Positions 25,383-34,008 are shown, numbered from the stretch's first letter. The stretch: DNA of 61,249 nucleotides from Prevotella sp. (GCA_017475265.1 JAFVFY010000042.1:1-61249); one strand, 5' to 3'. Notes: generated by a model from the sequence alone, not told the origin. A program made the numbers and translations.

Positions 25383-25498
25383 TATGAAGGATATGAAGGA
25401 TAGAAACCAAACTTTTATATATAGGAAAACATTTAGAGTAGGGGGTAAATAATTTCCTATAAGGGAAAGTTGCAAAATGTTCCTTCATATCCTTCATA
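25383..25498. repeat. 18-bp perfect inverted repeat, 80-bp spacer
   Basis: TATGAAGGATATGAAGGA at 25383-25400 and its exact complement at 25481-25498, each itself a doubled ATGAAGGA. The spacer has no gene. It sits beside the 22-bp repeats at the left edge of the restriction-modification island and could be an old element end or a protein-binding region. Confidence 0.75.
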
Positions 25499-25696
25499 CG
25501 CCATGGGTTCATCGACCCGTCGCCCCGTCGTCAGAACGGCAAGAAAGAGTTTGACAGCAAGCGTTACATCAAGATATAAGAAGCGACTGCCCCGAAAAAT
25601 CATAACTTTCTTAGTTTCATACCTCCCTTTAGGCTGTTCGTTGCAATTTTTTCCTAAAAAAGTTTTTAAAACATAAGCTGTTTGCAAAAAAATATG
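25499..25696. other. Gene-free stretch upstream of the structured RNAs
   Basis: I see no gene. The sequence is ordinary and ends in the A/T-rich region that precedes the -7 element at 25697. Confidence 0.4.
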
Positions 25697-25704
25697 TACC
25701 TTTG
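25697..25704 (+). promoter_or_regulatory. -7 element before the structured RNAs
   Basis: TACCTTTG matches TAnnTTTG. The -33 box is weak. There is no open gene for the next 670 bases, so transcription from here would produce a long leader or separate RNAs. Confidence 0.5.
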
Positions 25705-26068
25705 TAGCCGCTATCTGCCCATAGTGGCTGTGATGTCCTTTGAGAAAGGCTACGGGTAGGCGACCCATGGTCGGGAATGGGATGGAGCCGCAGGGTGGAG
25801 CACTACTTACTGAAAGGCGTTATCGCGCTTTGTTTTTGTGTATTCGAACTACCACAATCGAAAGAGGACAAGAACATTGCAGGGGTAACTGCCACGGGGT
25901 GTGTATATCAGACTCCGTAGTGTGCTGCGAGGCTCATGTAGCCTCAACGCACACTTTACGGTGTATCTATATACTCCAACGTGGGTGTTTCTCTGTCTGT
26001 TTTCCTCAATGGCTGTGGTAGGCCAGAATACAGAACAGGCAGATGCAAACACCCACGTTTTTTGTTTG
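25705..26068 (+). ncRNA. Structured RNA, copy 1, with terminator stem
   Basis: Visible helices: AGCCGCTAT/ATAGTGGCT near its start; GTATTC (25840-25845) then GAA then CTACCAC (25849-25855) pairing with GTGGTAG (26015-26021), GCCA, GAATAC (26026-26031); hairpin around GAGGCT/AGCCTC near 25930; and a 13-bp stem AACGTGGGTGTTT (25978-25990) with AAACACCCACGTT (26047-26059) followed by a T-run. The terminator stem crosses the CTACCAC helix, giving a pseudoknot or two alternative folds. I do not recognise the RNA class. Copy 2 at 26195 has the same plan. Confidence 0.6.
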
Positions 26069-26136
26069 TAGTCATCACACGATGTTGAACCCGTTCGTAC
26101 TGGGTGTTTACGGACAACACTTGAATGTGATGACTA
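26069..26136 (+). other. Hairpin between the two RNAs
   Basis: TAGTCATCACA (26069-26079) pairs perfectly with TGTGATGACTA (26126-26136); inside, further pairing (TGTTG with CAACA, AACCC with GGGTGTT) is possible. It may be a domain of either RNA. Confidence 0.5.
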
Positions 26137-26194
26137 AGCAATCACATCGAAAGAAAATGAAGTAAAGGAATTGTAGCGTCTTTGACATCCTTGA

Positions 26195-26374
26195 TTTGAC
26201 TGGTTAAGCAGAACTACCACTATACCTGAACACATCAGTCGGACAAACAATTGGATGTTTGCGCTCGATATGGGCGTGGACAGTTAGATTGTTGTCTGAT
26301 GTGGGCTGTGGTAGGCCTTGCTTAAACACATCTCTTCCACGCCCCCTTTTCGAAAACGATAAGAGGGCTTTTTC
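26195..26374 (+). ncRNA. Structured RNA, copy 2, in the methyltransferase leader
   Basis: Same plan as copy 1: TTAAGCA (26204-26210), GAA, CTACCAC (26214-26220) pair with GTGGTAG (26308-26314), GCCT, TGCTTAA (26319-26325). The outer helix differs in sequence from copy 1 but stays paired, a compensatory change, while the internal loop GAA/GCCN and the 14-base GGCTGTGGTAGGCC are kept. An inner helix CACATCAG/CTGATGTG (26231-26238, 26296-26303) is added. A crossing stem GGGCGTGGA (26272-26280) with TCCACGCCC (26336-26344) mirrors the terminator stem of copy 1. Confidence 0.6.
26341..26373 (+). terminator. Terminator-like hairpin just before the methyltransferase ATG
   Basis: GCCCCCTT (26341-26348) can pair with AAGAGGGC (26361-26368), one mismatch, followed by TTTTT and then ATG at 26375. 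The GCCC also takes part in the stem with 26272-26280, so the two folds exclude each other; this is an attenuator-like arrangement. Confidence 0.5.
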
Positions 26375-27508
26375 ATGTCAAAGAAGAAACAATATAAAAT
26401 GGTTGACTTGTTTGCAGGTTGTGGAGGGCTTAGTCTCGGCTTGGAACAAGCAGGCTTTACGCCTTGGTTCGTCAATGAAATTGTTGAGCAGTTTGCAAAT
26501 ACGTACAAGTTCAACCATAAACTATCTGATGAACATTACTACATAGGCGACATCGCTAAACTCAATGAGCATATTGAAGAATACAAAGATATGTTCGAGG
26601 GAATAACACTTGTTTGTGGCGGGCCACCTTGTCAAGGATTCTCGATGGCTAACAGGCAAAGAATTCTTGATGACCCAAGGAATGGACTCTATAAGCAGTA
26701 CTTAATATTCTTACGGAATGTTCGCCCCCAATTCTTCATAATGGAGAACGTCAAGGGCATGATGAATAAGATTGGGGAAATCATTCAGAATTTCAAGGAA
26801 TATCTTGGTGACGATTACCAGTATGACTACGCTGTTTTGAAGGCACAAGACTTTGGTGTGCCTCAGAACAGAGAGCGATTCATCATGATTGGCAATCGCA
26901 TGGGCGTTTCACCGAAGGCAATCTTTGCGGAGATAGACAAGAATAAGCGTGAAGCATTTGTCTTACGAGATGCGCTATATGGACTACCTCATCTTGAATC
27001 AAAGAAAGAGAAAGGACAAAGTGGTATAGAAGACATTCGCTCTGGTTTGACAGAACGTGATTTCGATTATCCTCAGACAGAATTCTATCGCTTCATCAAT
27101 GGTGAAAGGATTATCACTAAACTTTATAACCACAAGAATCGCTACAATAATGAGAGGGATATAGAGATATACAGAAGGCTCCCACAAGGCGCTAACTCAT
27201 TGCACGAATCTATTGCCGACATCATGCCTTACAAAAGGCGTAATGAAATCTTCAAGGACAAGTATTTCAAGTTGGATGAAAGCCAAATCTGCAAGACGAT
27301 TACTTCACACATGAAGTTCGATTGCAATATGTATATCCATCCTTGGGAAGCAAGAGGTCTTAGCCCCAGAGAGGCAGCTCGCATCCAAACATTCCCTGAT
27401 GACTACATTATCACGGGTTCACAAAACATGTGGTATGCCCAAGTGGGTAATGCAGTTCCTGTGAAACTGGCAAAGGCTATAGGAGACGGCATAATGAAGT
27501 TTGTATGA
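26375..27508 (+). CDS. DNA (cytosine-5) methyltransferase, M1 of a LlaJI-like system
   Basis: A 377-residue m5C methyltransferase. Motif I DLFAGCGGLSLGLEQAG, motif IV GGPPCQGFS with catalytic Cys86, motif VI MENVKGM, motif VIII QNRERFIMIG and C-terminal motif X QVGNAVPVKLA are all present. The target-recognition region lies about 200-310. It overlaps the second methyltransferase by 4 bases. The start lies just after a terminator-like hairpin with no obvious Shine-Dalgarno sequence. Confidence 0.95.
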   Translation: MSKKKQYKMVDLFAGCGGLSLGLEQAGFTPWFVNEIVEQFANTYKFNHKLSDEHYYIGDIAKLNEHIEEYKDMFEGITLVCGGPPCQGFSMANRQRILDDPRNGLYKQYLIFLRNVRPQFFIMENVKGMMNKIGEIIQNFKEYLGDDYQYDYAVLKAQDFGVPQNRERFIMIGNRMGVSPKAIFAEIDKNKREAFVLRDALYGLPHLESKKEKGQSGIEDIRSGLTERDFDYPQTEFYRFINGERIITKLYNHKNRYNNERDIEIYRRLPQGANSLHESIADIMPYKRRNEIFKDKYFKLDESQICKTITSHMKFDCNMYIHPWEARGLSPREAARIQTFPDDYIITGSQNMWYAQVGNAVPVKLAKAIGDGIMKFV

Positions 27509-28569
27509 ACCACGTAGAGTTGTTTGCTGGTGTTGGCGGTTTTCGCAGGGCAATGGATTTGATAACTCATGACCTTGGCTTTATCATTCTTACTATCGCT
27601 TATTCAGAAATTGACAAGAACGCTATTACCACATACAATGCAAATTACGACACTACAGGTGAAGTGGCAATGGGGAATATAGTTGAATTCGTCAAAGACA
27701 CAAGAGCGATGGGAACACTTCCTCGTTATGAATTGCTTTCTGGTGGATTCCCATGTCAGACATTCAGTATGATGGGAGGTCAAGAGGGATTTGAAGAAGA
27801 ACGAGGACAGATGTTTTTCCGTATTATGGATATGATTAATGCCAGACATCCGCGATATGTGCTCTTGGAAAATGTCAAGAACCTTATGCGTCATGATGGA
27901 GGAAATACTATCGCTGTTATCAGAAGAGAGCTGGAGCAGGCTGGATATATTGTAAAGATGGACGTTTTCAACTCCAATGACTTTGGCTTACCTCAGAAAC
28001 GCAACAGAGCTATCATCTTTGCAAGACGCAGACATTTGGGTAACTTTGAGTTTAATGCTGACCTTGTTAGAAATGCATTTGCTCAGATAGACAGGGATAA
28101 TTGTTCATTGAACTTTTACGACTCAACAATAGATGTTCTCGACAGACAAGTTGATGAGAAATACTATTTGTCAGAACGAATCAAGCCGACTTTATTGAGT
28201 GACGGTAGTGCTGGTTTTAGGTCAAATTCAGAGATAGACCAAGTCGTGGCAAGGCCATTAACGGCAACAATGCACAAGATGCATCGCGCTTGCCAAGACA
28301 ACTATTATAGTGATTTGTTCATTCAGTCAAATGGCGAAGACAGGCCATCGGAAAGGATGACCAAAGAAGAACTCGCAAGAATACCTATACGCAAGCTGAC
28401 ACCTAAAGAGGCATTTTTGCTTCAAGGTTTTCCCAATAACTTCGCAGATAATGCAGGTCTTGCAAGAGTGGCAGATGGAGCGATGTACAAGCAAGCCGGT
28501 AATGCTGTTAGCGTCAATACTATTTATGCAGTTCTATATTACTTGATTACTAACCGAATAATACGATAA
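27505..28569 (+). CDS. DNA (cytosine-5) methyltransferase, M2 of a LlaJI-like system
   Basis: A 354-residue m5C methyltransferase distinct from the first. Motif I VELFAGVGGFRRAMD, motif IV GGFPCQTFSMMGG with catalytic Cys84, LENVKNLMRHDGG, and GLPQKRNRAIIFARR are visible, and the C terminus has QAGNAVSVNTI. Two different m5C enzymes in one operon suit an asymmetric recognition site, each modifying one strand, as in LlaJI. It ends 2 bases before the ATPase gene. Confidence 0.95.
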   Translation: MNHVELFAGVGGFRRAMDLITHDLGFIILTIAYSEIDKNAITTYNANYDTTGEVAMGNIVEFVKDTRAMGTLPRYELLSGGFPCQTFSMMGGQEGFEEERGQMFFRIMDMINARHPRYVLLENVKNLMRHDGGNTIAVIRRELEQAGYIVKMDVFNSNDFGLPQKRNRAIIFARRRHLGNFEFNADLVRNAFAQIDRDNCSLNFYDSTIDVLDRQVDEKYYLSERIKPTLLSDGSAGFRSNSEIDQVVARPLTATMHKMHRACQDNYYSDLFIQSNGEDRPSERMTKEELARIPIRKLTPKEAFLLQGFPNNFADNAGLARVADGAMYKQAGNAVSVNTIYAVLYYLITNRIIR

Positions 28570-28571
28570 TT

Positions 28572-30047
28572 ATGCCTAATAATAAAATAGAAAAAATTGT
28601 GTGGTCGCAAGACTCACATTTCAAGACAGAAAGAAGGAACTCTGGAGAAACGAGTCTAAATTTATCCTATGAAATATATGAGTTTCTTGGAGGAAATGAT
28701 AACCTTGAAATAGAATTCATCCTTTATAAAGAAGATTTCATAAAGGCTTTGGGGGCATTAGTAAATATGCTTCCTCTCTACACTAGCACATCAAGTAGTT
28801 CTACCCTTTGTAATTATAGTAATTTGCTTTATACGTCATACAGTAATATGATTGAAGCAAAGTTTGCCAATATGGACTGTGCATCATATATTGTGCACAT
28901 GTTTAAACGCGATGATGGTAGAATATATTTAAAGAATCTCACGGATAATACAGGCTTCAATATTAGGAAATTTTTAATACAAGCTCATTCGAAACTTGTT
29001 TTTAGTAAGAATGAAGAGGGGAACTACGTTATTCGTCTATGCACAAATAATAATGAGTTCCCCAAAGAGGCTTCTTACCAATTATACAAGCCTATCGAAG
29101 GTTATGAAATAGAACAGAAAATATACTTTGGTACTCCTGGCTCTGGTAAGTCATGGACTATTAAGAAACAATATGAGATGAGGAAGGATAGAGAAAAGTA
29201 TGTTGAAGATGAAGAAATGAAAAAGAGAGCTATCAGAACCACATTCCATCCTGATACCGACTATGCCTCGTTTGTTGGATGCTATAAGCCTGTGAAGGAC
29301 AAGGAAGATAGTAAGAAGATTATCTATGAGTTCGTGCCGCAAGCATTTACAGATGCATACGTAGCAGCATGGAGTGACTTGGAACATCCTTATTATCTGA
29401 TAATTGAAGAAATCAACCGTGGTAACTGTGCCCAGATATTTGGCGACTTGTTCCAATTGTTAGACAGAAATAAGGATGGATATTCGGAATACCCCATCAA
29501 GGCCGACCATGATTTGAAGGATTATTTATTGGATCATCTACCAGAGGATAGCGAGGGCATCAGAGATGGCAAACTTTGCCTGCCTCCTAATCTGAGCATC
29601 ATCGCTTCAATGAATACAAGTGACCAAAGTCTGTTCCCAATGGACTCTGCCTTTAAGCGTCGTTGGAGTTGGGAATATGTGCCCATTGACTATGAGAATG
29701 CTGAATCTGGAGCATTCACGATAACTATTGGGGGCGAGTCTCATAACTGGCATAAGTTCTTAGAGAAAGTCAACAAGAAGATAAAAACCGTAACATCTTC
29801 TGAGGACAAGCAGATGGGCAACTTCTTCATCAAAGCCAGCGTAGACGAAAAGGAGTTTTGCGACAAAGTGATGTTCTATCTGTGGAGTGAGGTCGGCAAG
29901 GACAACTACCAAACGAACGACGCCATCTTCCGCTACTATGCAGAAGAGGACAAACTGAAGGAGTTCTCGTTCAACGAGCTTTATGACCAGACAAAGAGGA
30001 ATACTATTTTGAAAGGCTTTATCCGCTATATAGAAGAAGAGAAATGA
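28572..30047 (+). CDS. McrB-like AAA+ GTPase/ATPase subunit
   Basis: A 491-residue AAA+ protein of the McrB/LlaJI R1 type. The N-terminal 180 residues are an uncharacterised, probably DNA-binding part. The motor has Walker A GTPGSGKS at 187-194, a TTFHPDTDYASFVGCY segment, Walker B YLIIEEINRGN, a sensor ASMNTSDQSLFPMDSAFKRR with the arginine finger, and the McrB-type layout. It drives DNA translocation by the partner nuclease. ATGA overlap couples it to the nuclease gene. Confidence 0.9.
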   Translation: MPNNKIEKIVWSQDSHFKTERRNSGETSLNLSYEIYEFLGGNDNLEIEFILYKEDFIKALGALVNMLPLYTSTSSSSTLCNYSNLLYTSYSNMIEAKFANMDCASYIVHMFKRDDGRIYLKNLTDNTGFNIRKFLIQAHSKLVFSKNEEGNYVIRLCTNNNEFPKEASYQLYKPIEGYEIEQKIYFGTPGSGKSWTIKKQYEMRKDREKYVEDEEMKKRAIRTTFHPDTDYASFVGCYKPVKDKEDSKKIIYEFVPQAFTDAYVAAWSDLEHPYYLIIEEINRGNCAQIFGDLFQLLDRNKDGYSEYPIKADHDLKDYLLDHLPEDSEGIRDGKLCLPPNLSIIASMNTSDQSLFPMDSAFKRRWSWEYVPIDYENAESGAFTITIGGESHNWHKFLEKVNKKIKTVTSSEDKQMGNFFIKASVDEKEFCDKVMFYLWSEVGKDNYQTNDAIFRYYAEEDKLKEFSFNELYDQTKRNTILKGFIRYIEEEK

Positions 30048-32068
30048 AGATATTCTTTGAGGAATACGTCTATAACTGGGATGTCGTGAAGGAGTTTCTG
30101 CACGACCACTATGTGATGTACCTCAAAGACAATCGGGTGACGATTCCATACGTTGGGTATTACTACTCTTCGAAGGCAGAGGACTCTGTGTTCATTTTGC
30201 CCAAGGTGTTTATAAACATCGATGGGAACAAAAGGGAAAAAGCCTTTGGTATGTTCGAACCTGAGGAGATCATCGATACAAAGGATGTGAAGAATCCCTT
30301 ATTGAAGTCTGAGTATTTCAACGAGGTGTTTAATCTCTCCGCTTGGATTTACAGAGCTATTGCACGCTATCGGGAAAGGCACAGTCCTGAGAATATCACT
30401 GAGTCTGTTGAGGTTCAGAATGTGGAGTCGGTGAATGGTGACAACAGTGAGACTTGGATAAACATCATTCTCCAGTTAATACGCTTCAACAATGAGCACA
30501 GGAACCTCTTCACCTATATAGCCCGTATCAACTCGCAGGGGCATCACAAAATAAACTGGCAAAAGACTATCAGTAAGGTACGCCCTTGGTTGCAGGACGA
30601 TAATCCTGTCTATATGAAGTTCCGAAATAAGTCGAAAGTCATCAACTACGATGAAGAACTGATAGTGCTGTTCTACTCTGTGCTTGACTATCTGCATGAC
30701 AAGTATCACTTCTGCATCCTGAGAAATGTGAACTATCCTACCTACCCCAAGGATATTGAGAAACTGATAGAGTCAGGTAGAGGAACGCGTTTACTTAAAA
30801 GCATAAGAAGGAAATACTTTAAGGATGAATTGGTGAAGTTGTGGCAACTGCTTAACGTGTTCTTCGAAAAAGCTCAGACAATGAGGAGCAAGCAGATGCA
30901 TGAAGAGTCGCTGATGGTAAGGAACTTCAATATGGTGTTCGAAGATATGATAGACTCGTTGGTTAGCGATGACACAAAGGTCAAAAACGAGAAATTGAAG
31001 GACCAGCCAGACGGGAAGATAGTAGACCACATCTATCATTACGGTTCCATAGTCCGCGATGACGACATCTACTATATAGGTGATAGCAAATATTATAAGG
31101 AAGGGCACGACCCGGGAGAGAACTCTATCCATAAGCAGTTTACTTACGCCAAGAATGTTATCCAAATGAATATGGACGTGACGGCACCAAACGGTCAGAT
31201 AGGGCGTGGAAATTATTACGATGACTTGACGGAGGGATATAACATCACGCCAAACTTCTTTATTCGTGGGATGGTGAATCCGCTACACCTGAATTATATT
31301 GAGGCGGAACTGGAACAACAAACAGACAGAAAGGGGAAGCCAGATGTAGAAAGACGATGGCATCACAAGAATCGTCTCTTTGACCGCGATACGCTCTTTG
31401 TGCTGAAGTACAGTATTAATTTCCTGTTTGTGCTGTCTGCATACGCTACAGGTCGAGTTGATGAGGCATACAAGAACCACATTCGAAAGAAGTTCAAGCG
31501 AAATGTGACAGAAGAATTAAAGAGGAACTACCATTTCTATTTGCTGTTGTCGAAAGGCAACAGGGAAGGTGCTGTCGACAAGCATTTCCGGCTGCTGAAT
31601 GGAAAAGTATTCAATTCATTTAAGGACGGAAGGATTCTCCTTTGTGCATACGAAAAGGGGAAACGCGGAGCAATACAATTCTTCGACCAGATAAAGGATG
31701 ACTTCAAGATTATCCGATATGATTTGGGTCAGGATATACATGAGGCTATTCAGAATCAGCCGAAAGTCTCATTGGAGCCTCGCCACCAGCCTGTTCAAGC
31801 AACGCTATTCCCAATGATGGGCGCAAAACTTGAAGATATCCGCGATGACCAAGATGTGTATAATCTTGTCTGGAGAACAATGATCTTGGAGGATATGGCT
31901 GCTGACCCAGGGCAAATCATAGCAGAATGTCATACGAACTATAAATTCCTTGATAGGTACCCAGGAATGACTCATCGCGATTGGAACAAGGTTATAATGG
32001 ATTTCATTCACGACGTTCAGGCTTGCTATGACTTAGAGTTGCCAGAGATATTCAGAATGGCGGCGTAA
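30044..32068 (+). CDS. LlaJI-family restriction endonuclease subunit (McrC-like)
   Basis: A 674-residue nuclease subunit. The central region has NFNMVFEDMIDSLV and then the PD-(D/E)xK-type site: Asp in PDGKIVDHIYHYG near residue 333 and the IGDSKYYK segment near 350, where Asp-Ser-Lys forms the DxK part. The flanking N-terminal and C-terminal parts lack a motif I can assign. With the McrB-like ATPase it forms a McrBC-type restriction complex. It is the last gene of the four-gene operon. Assignment to the LlaJI family rests on gene order and the nuclease site. Confidence 0.82.
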   Translation: MKIFFEEYVYNWDVVKEFLHDHYVMYLKDNRVTIPYVGYYYSSKAEDSVFILPKVFINIDGNKREKAFGMFEPEEIIDTKDVKNPLLKSEYFNEVFNLSAWIYRAIARYRERHSPENITESVEVQNVESVNGDNSETWINIILQLIRFNNEHRNLFTYIARINSQGHHKINWQKTISKVRPWLQDDNPVYMKFRNKSKVINYDEELIVLFYSVLDYLHDKYHFCILRNVNYPTYPKDIEKLIESGRGTRLLKSIRRKYFKDELVKLWQLLNVFFEKAQTMRSKQMHEESLMVRNFNMVFEDMIDSLVSDDTKVKNEKLKDQPDGKIVDHIYHYGSIVRDDDIYYIGDSKYYKEGHDPGENSIHKQFTYAKNVIQMNMDVTAPNGQIGRGNYYDDLTEGYNITPNFFIRGMVNPLHLNYIEAELEQQTDRKGKPDVERRWHHKNRLFDRDTLFVLKYSINFLFVLSAYATGRVDEAYKNHIRKKFKRNVTEELKRNYHFYLLLSKGNREGAVDKHFRLLNGKVFNSFKDGRILLCAYEKGKRGAIQFFDQIKDDFKIIRYDLGQDIHEAIQNQPKVSLEPRHQPVQATLFPMMGAKLEDIRDDQDVYNLVWRTMILEDMAADPGQIIAECHTNYKFLDRYPGMTHRDWNKVIMDFIHDVQACYDLELPEIFRMAA

Positions 32069-32281
32069 CATATATTAATAATGGAATAAAAAGAGGCCCC
32101 GCCAATAACTGAACATCTTTACAGCCTTATTTTATAGTGCAGACGGGAGTGTTGGGAAATAGTAGGTCTAAAGAACAGCACTCGACTAAATTCATCGTTT
32201 GAGCCGATGATTAAATGATTAGCTGATTATGCCGATGGAGTAACTTCTGAGGTGTTAGGTATTCAAAAAATCGGCTTAAAG
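32069..32281. other. Gene-free region with dispersed-repeat pieces
   Basis: No gene seen. 32170-32213 matches 35188-35230 (CATCGTTTGAGCCGATGATTA-type core), and 32231-32316 matches 33208-33294 upstream of the second toxin-antitoxin pair. The piece carrying SMIKPME at its end recurs downstream at several places. Confidence 0.55.
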
Positions 32282-32313
32282 TTTGGACACTTCATAGAAA
32301 ATGTCTATCTTTG
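32282..32313 (+). promoter_or_regulatory. Promoter of the first PIN toxin-antitoxin pair
   Basis: TTTG at 32282-32285 and TATCTTTG at 32306-32313 with 20 bases between, a full -33/-7 pair. The same 86-base upstream region precedes the second pair. Confidence 0.75.
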
Positions 32314-32340
32314 CACCGAATAACAAATAAAGAAGCAAAT

Positions 32341-32607
32341 ATGACAGTAAGGGAAATGCAACAGGATGCCGTGAGACGGATTTCGCATCTTGGCGATGGC
32401 GATGCCCAGACTATGCAGTCTATCTGGCTGTTTGTGTCCTCAGCTTTACCAGCCCATGAGGAAGAAAACAAAGCCGAAAGTGAGCGAGCCAAGGCTAAAA
32501 GACTGGCCCACTCCTTTTTGGGCGCTTTCTCTGCAAGCAGAACCGACGAGGACTGGAAAAAGGTAAAAGAGGACTATCTGGTTAGTAAATATGCCACAAA
32601 TGAATAA
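32341..32607 (+). CDS. Antitoxin of a PIN toxin-antitoxin pair
   Basis: An 88-residue protein, start chosen at 32341 (MTVREMQQDAVRRISHLGDG), 27 bases after the -7 element; an in-frame ATG at 32311 lies inside the promoter. Helical, with a charged KRLAHSFLGAFSASRTDEDW C-terminal part typical of antitoxin tails. It overlaps the PIN gene by 8 bases. Role inferred from position. Confidence 0.75.
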   Translation: MTVREMQQDAVRRISHLGDGDAQTMQSIWLFVSSALPAHEEENKAESERAKAKRLAHSFLGAFSASRTDEDWKKVKEDYLVSKYATNE

Positions 32608-33028
32608 AGTATTTATTGACACCAATATCTTCCTCGACTACATACAACAGCGTCCAGAAGGTTGGCGTGAGGCGGAGATAATCTTTTTCTTGGCCATTCA
32701 TGGTGACATAGAGATGCTCGTATCTGACTTGACAATAGCCAATATGAGGTATGTGACAAGGAAAGACATTCCTTTGGAGCAGTTCTATGCCGTAATGAAA
32801 GGCTTGCGCCCATACTATACCATAGTGAAGGTAGGAGGAAAGGCAGTGGATGCGGCCTATGACTTGGAGACGAAGGATTTTGAAGATGCACTACAGTATT
32901 ATTCTGCCGAACAGGCAGAAGCCGACTGTATCGTGACAAGAAACCTGAAGGACTTCGATTTCCCAAGAGCGGTTGAGACTCTTGAACCAAAAGCGTTTCT
33001 TAAGAAATATTTCCCAGAAGAATTATAA
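32600..33028 (+). CDS. PIN domain ribonuclease toxin
   Basis: A 142-residue PIN-domain protein starting MNKVFIDTNIFLDYIQQRP. The conserved acidic residues of the PIN active site are seen: Asp in FIDTN, Glu in the EAEIIF region, Asp in KDFEDALQYYSAEQ and Asp in DCIVTRNLKDF. Such toxins cleave RNA, often tRNA. An ATG at 32591 gives 3 more residues. Translation is coupled to the antitoxin gene. Confidence 0.88.
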   Translation: MNKVFIDTNIFLDYIQQRPEGWREAEIIFFLAIHGDIEMLVSDLTIANMRYVTRKDIPLEQFYAVMKGLRPYYTIVKVGGKAVDAAYDLETKDFEDALQYYSAEQAEADCIVTRNLKDFDFPRAVETLEPKAFLKKYFPEEL

Positions 33029-33260
33029 AACAGACTTCCCACGTCCTTGGACTGACGCCGACCTTTACGCAAAGTACGGCCTGACAGAAGATGCTCCGAG
33101 CTTCTTGCGCTCCATTGGTGCTCAGGCGCTTCGCGGAGGTCTCGCCTGAGTACCTATAAAAAGAAAGAGACGTGCGAAGAAATTGCCTTCATCGAGCTGA
33201 TTATTAAGCCGATGGAGTGACCTCTGAGGTGTTGGGTATTCAAAAAAAAAGGCTTAAAGT
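33029..33260. pseudogene. Relic repeat after the first toxin-antitoxin pair
   Basis: A degenerate copy of a gene 3' end: the plus strand reads DFPRPWTDADLYAKYGLTED, then frame breaks, then a tail close to AFIE-MIKPME. The same piece recurs at 34025-34222. It could be the end of an N6-DNA methylase or helicase gene, but that is only a guess. Confidence 0.55.
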
Positions 33261-33291
33261 TTTGATACTTCATAGAAAATGTCTATCTTTG
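33261..33291 (+). promoter_or_regulatory. Promoter of the second PIN pair
   Basis: TTTG at 33261-33264 and TATCTTTG at 33284-33291, 19 bases apart. The sequence is nearly the same as the promoter at 32282. Confidence 0.75.
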
Positions 33292-33319
33292 CACTGTCAA
33301 ATCAAAAAGCTACGAAATT

Positions 33320-33589
33320 ATGGCAACAATCGTACTTAATCCGTCGTTGTATTCTCAGGCTCAGAGCTATGCTAAGGCTGACGGCATGAGCGTGGAGGAA
33401 TGGGTGGCTATGCTAATCACACGTTTCACCCCCGCCAAGAAAAAGAAGTATAAAATGAAAAAGATAGAAGAACTCTCGCCTGAACTACAAGCCTTAATCG
33501 GTTTTGCAAAGCCAGCAGTGGCCAGTGACGATGACATAAATGGCGACAGAGCCAGGACGGAATACCTGAATGAGAAATATGCTTTATGA
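33320..33589 (+). CDS. Antitoxin of the second PIN pair
   Basis: An 89-residue protein with an N-terminal MATIVLNPSLYSQAQSYAKA strand and helix, reminiscent of ribbon-helix-helix antitoxins, a Lys-rich stretch (KKKKYKMKK) and a toxin-binding-like C terminus. It is unlike the first antitoxin. It overlaps the toxin gene by 4 bases. Confidence 0.75.
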   Translation: MATIVLNPSLYSQAQSYAKADGMSVEEWVAMLITRFTPAKKKKYKMKKIEELSPELQALIGFAKPAVASDDDINGDRARTEYLNEKYAL

Positions 33590-34008
33590 TGAGAGTATTT
33601 CTTGATACCAACATTCTTCTTGACATCATTGAAGCCCGGCAGAAATTCCTGTTGGCCTCATCGAATGTTTTTGACTTAGGCATAAAAAGACGCATAGAAT
33701 TGTTTGCCACTCCTTTGACCTTTGCTAATTGTGTGTACACTGCACGCAAGAACGTAGGGTACGAAAATGCTATACATGGTCTAAAAGCCTTGAAAGCATA
33801 CGTGAAGACTACTACGATGGACGACAACCAAGTAATGGATGCCCTTTGTTCGGATATGCCAGATTTTGAAGATATGCTTCAGTATAAGGCAGCTGAAGCA
33901 GCCGGATGTGATGCCATCGTTACAAGAGACAAAAAACGTCACTTCCCACAAAAAGGAATCCCAGTCCTGTCACCAGAAGCATTTTTAAACGAGTATTTCA
34001 AAGATTGA
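33586..34008 (+). CDS. PIN domain ribonuclease toxin, second pair
   Basis: A 140-residue PIN protein: MMRVFLDTNILLDIIEARQK, ANCVYTARKNVGYENAIHGL, a DFEDMLQYKAAEAAGCDAIV acidic cluster and TRDKKRHF. All four acidic positions are present. It resembles the first toxin only in the core motifs. Confidence 0.88.
   Translation: MMRVFLDTNILLDIIEARQKFLLASSNVFDLGIKRRIELFATPLTFANCVYTARKNVGYENAIHGLKALKAYVKTTTMDDNQVMDALCSDMPDFEDMLQYKAAEAAGCDAIVTRDKKRHFPQKGIPVLSPEAFLNEYFKD

Noticed and set aside
25705-26374. Known RNA class such as RNase P RNA, tmRNA, 6S RNA or a pistol ribozyme
   Set aside because: None of the conserved cores of these RNAs could be found by eye; I leave it unassigned.
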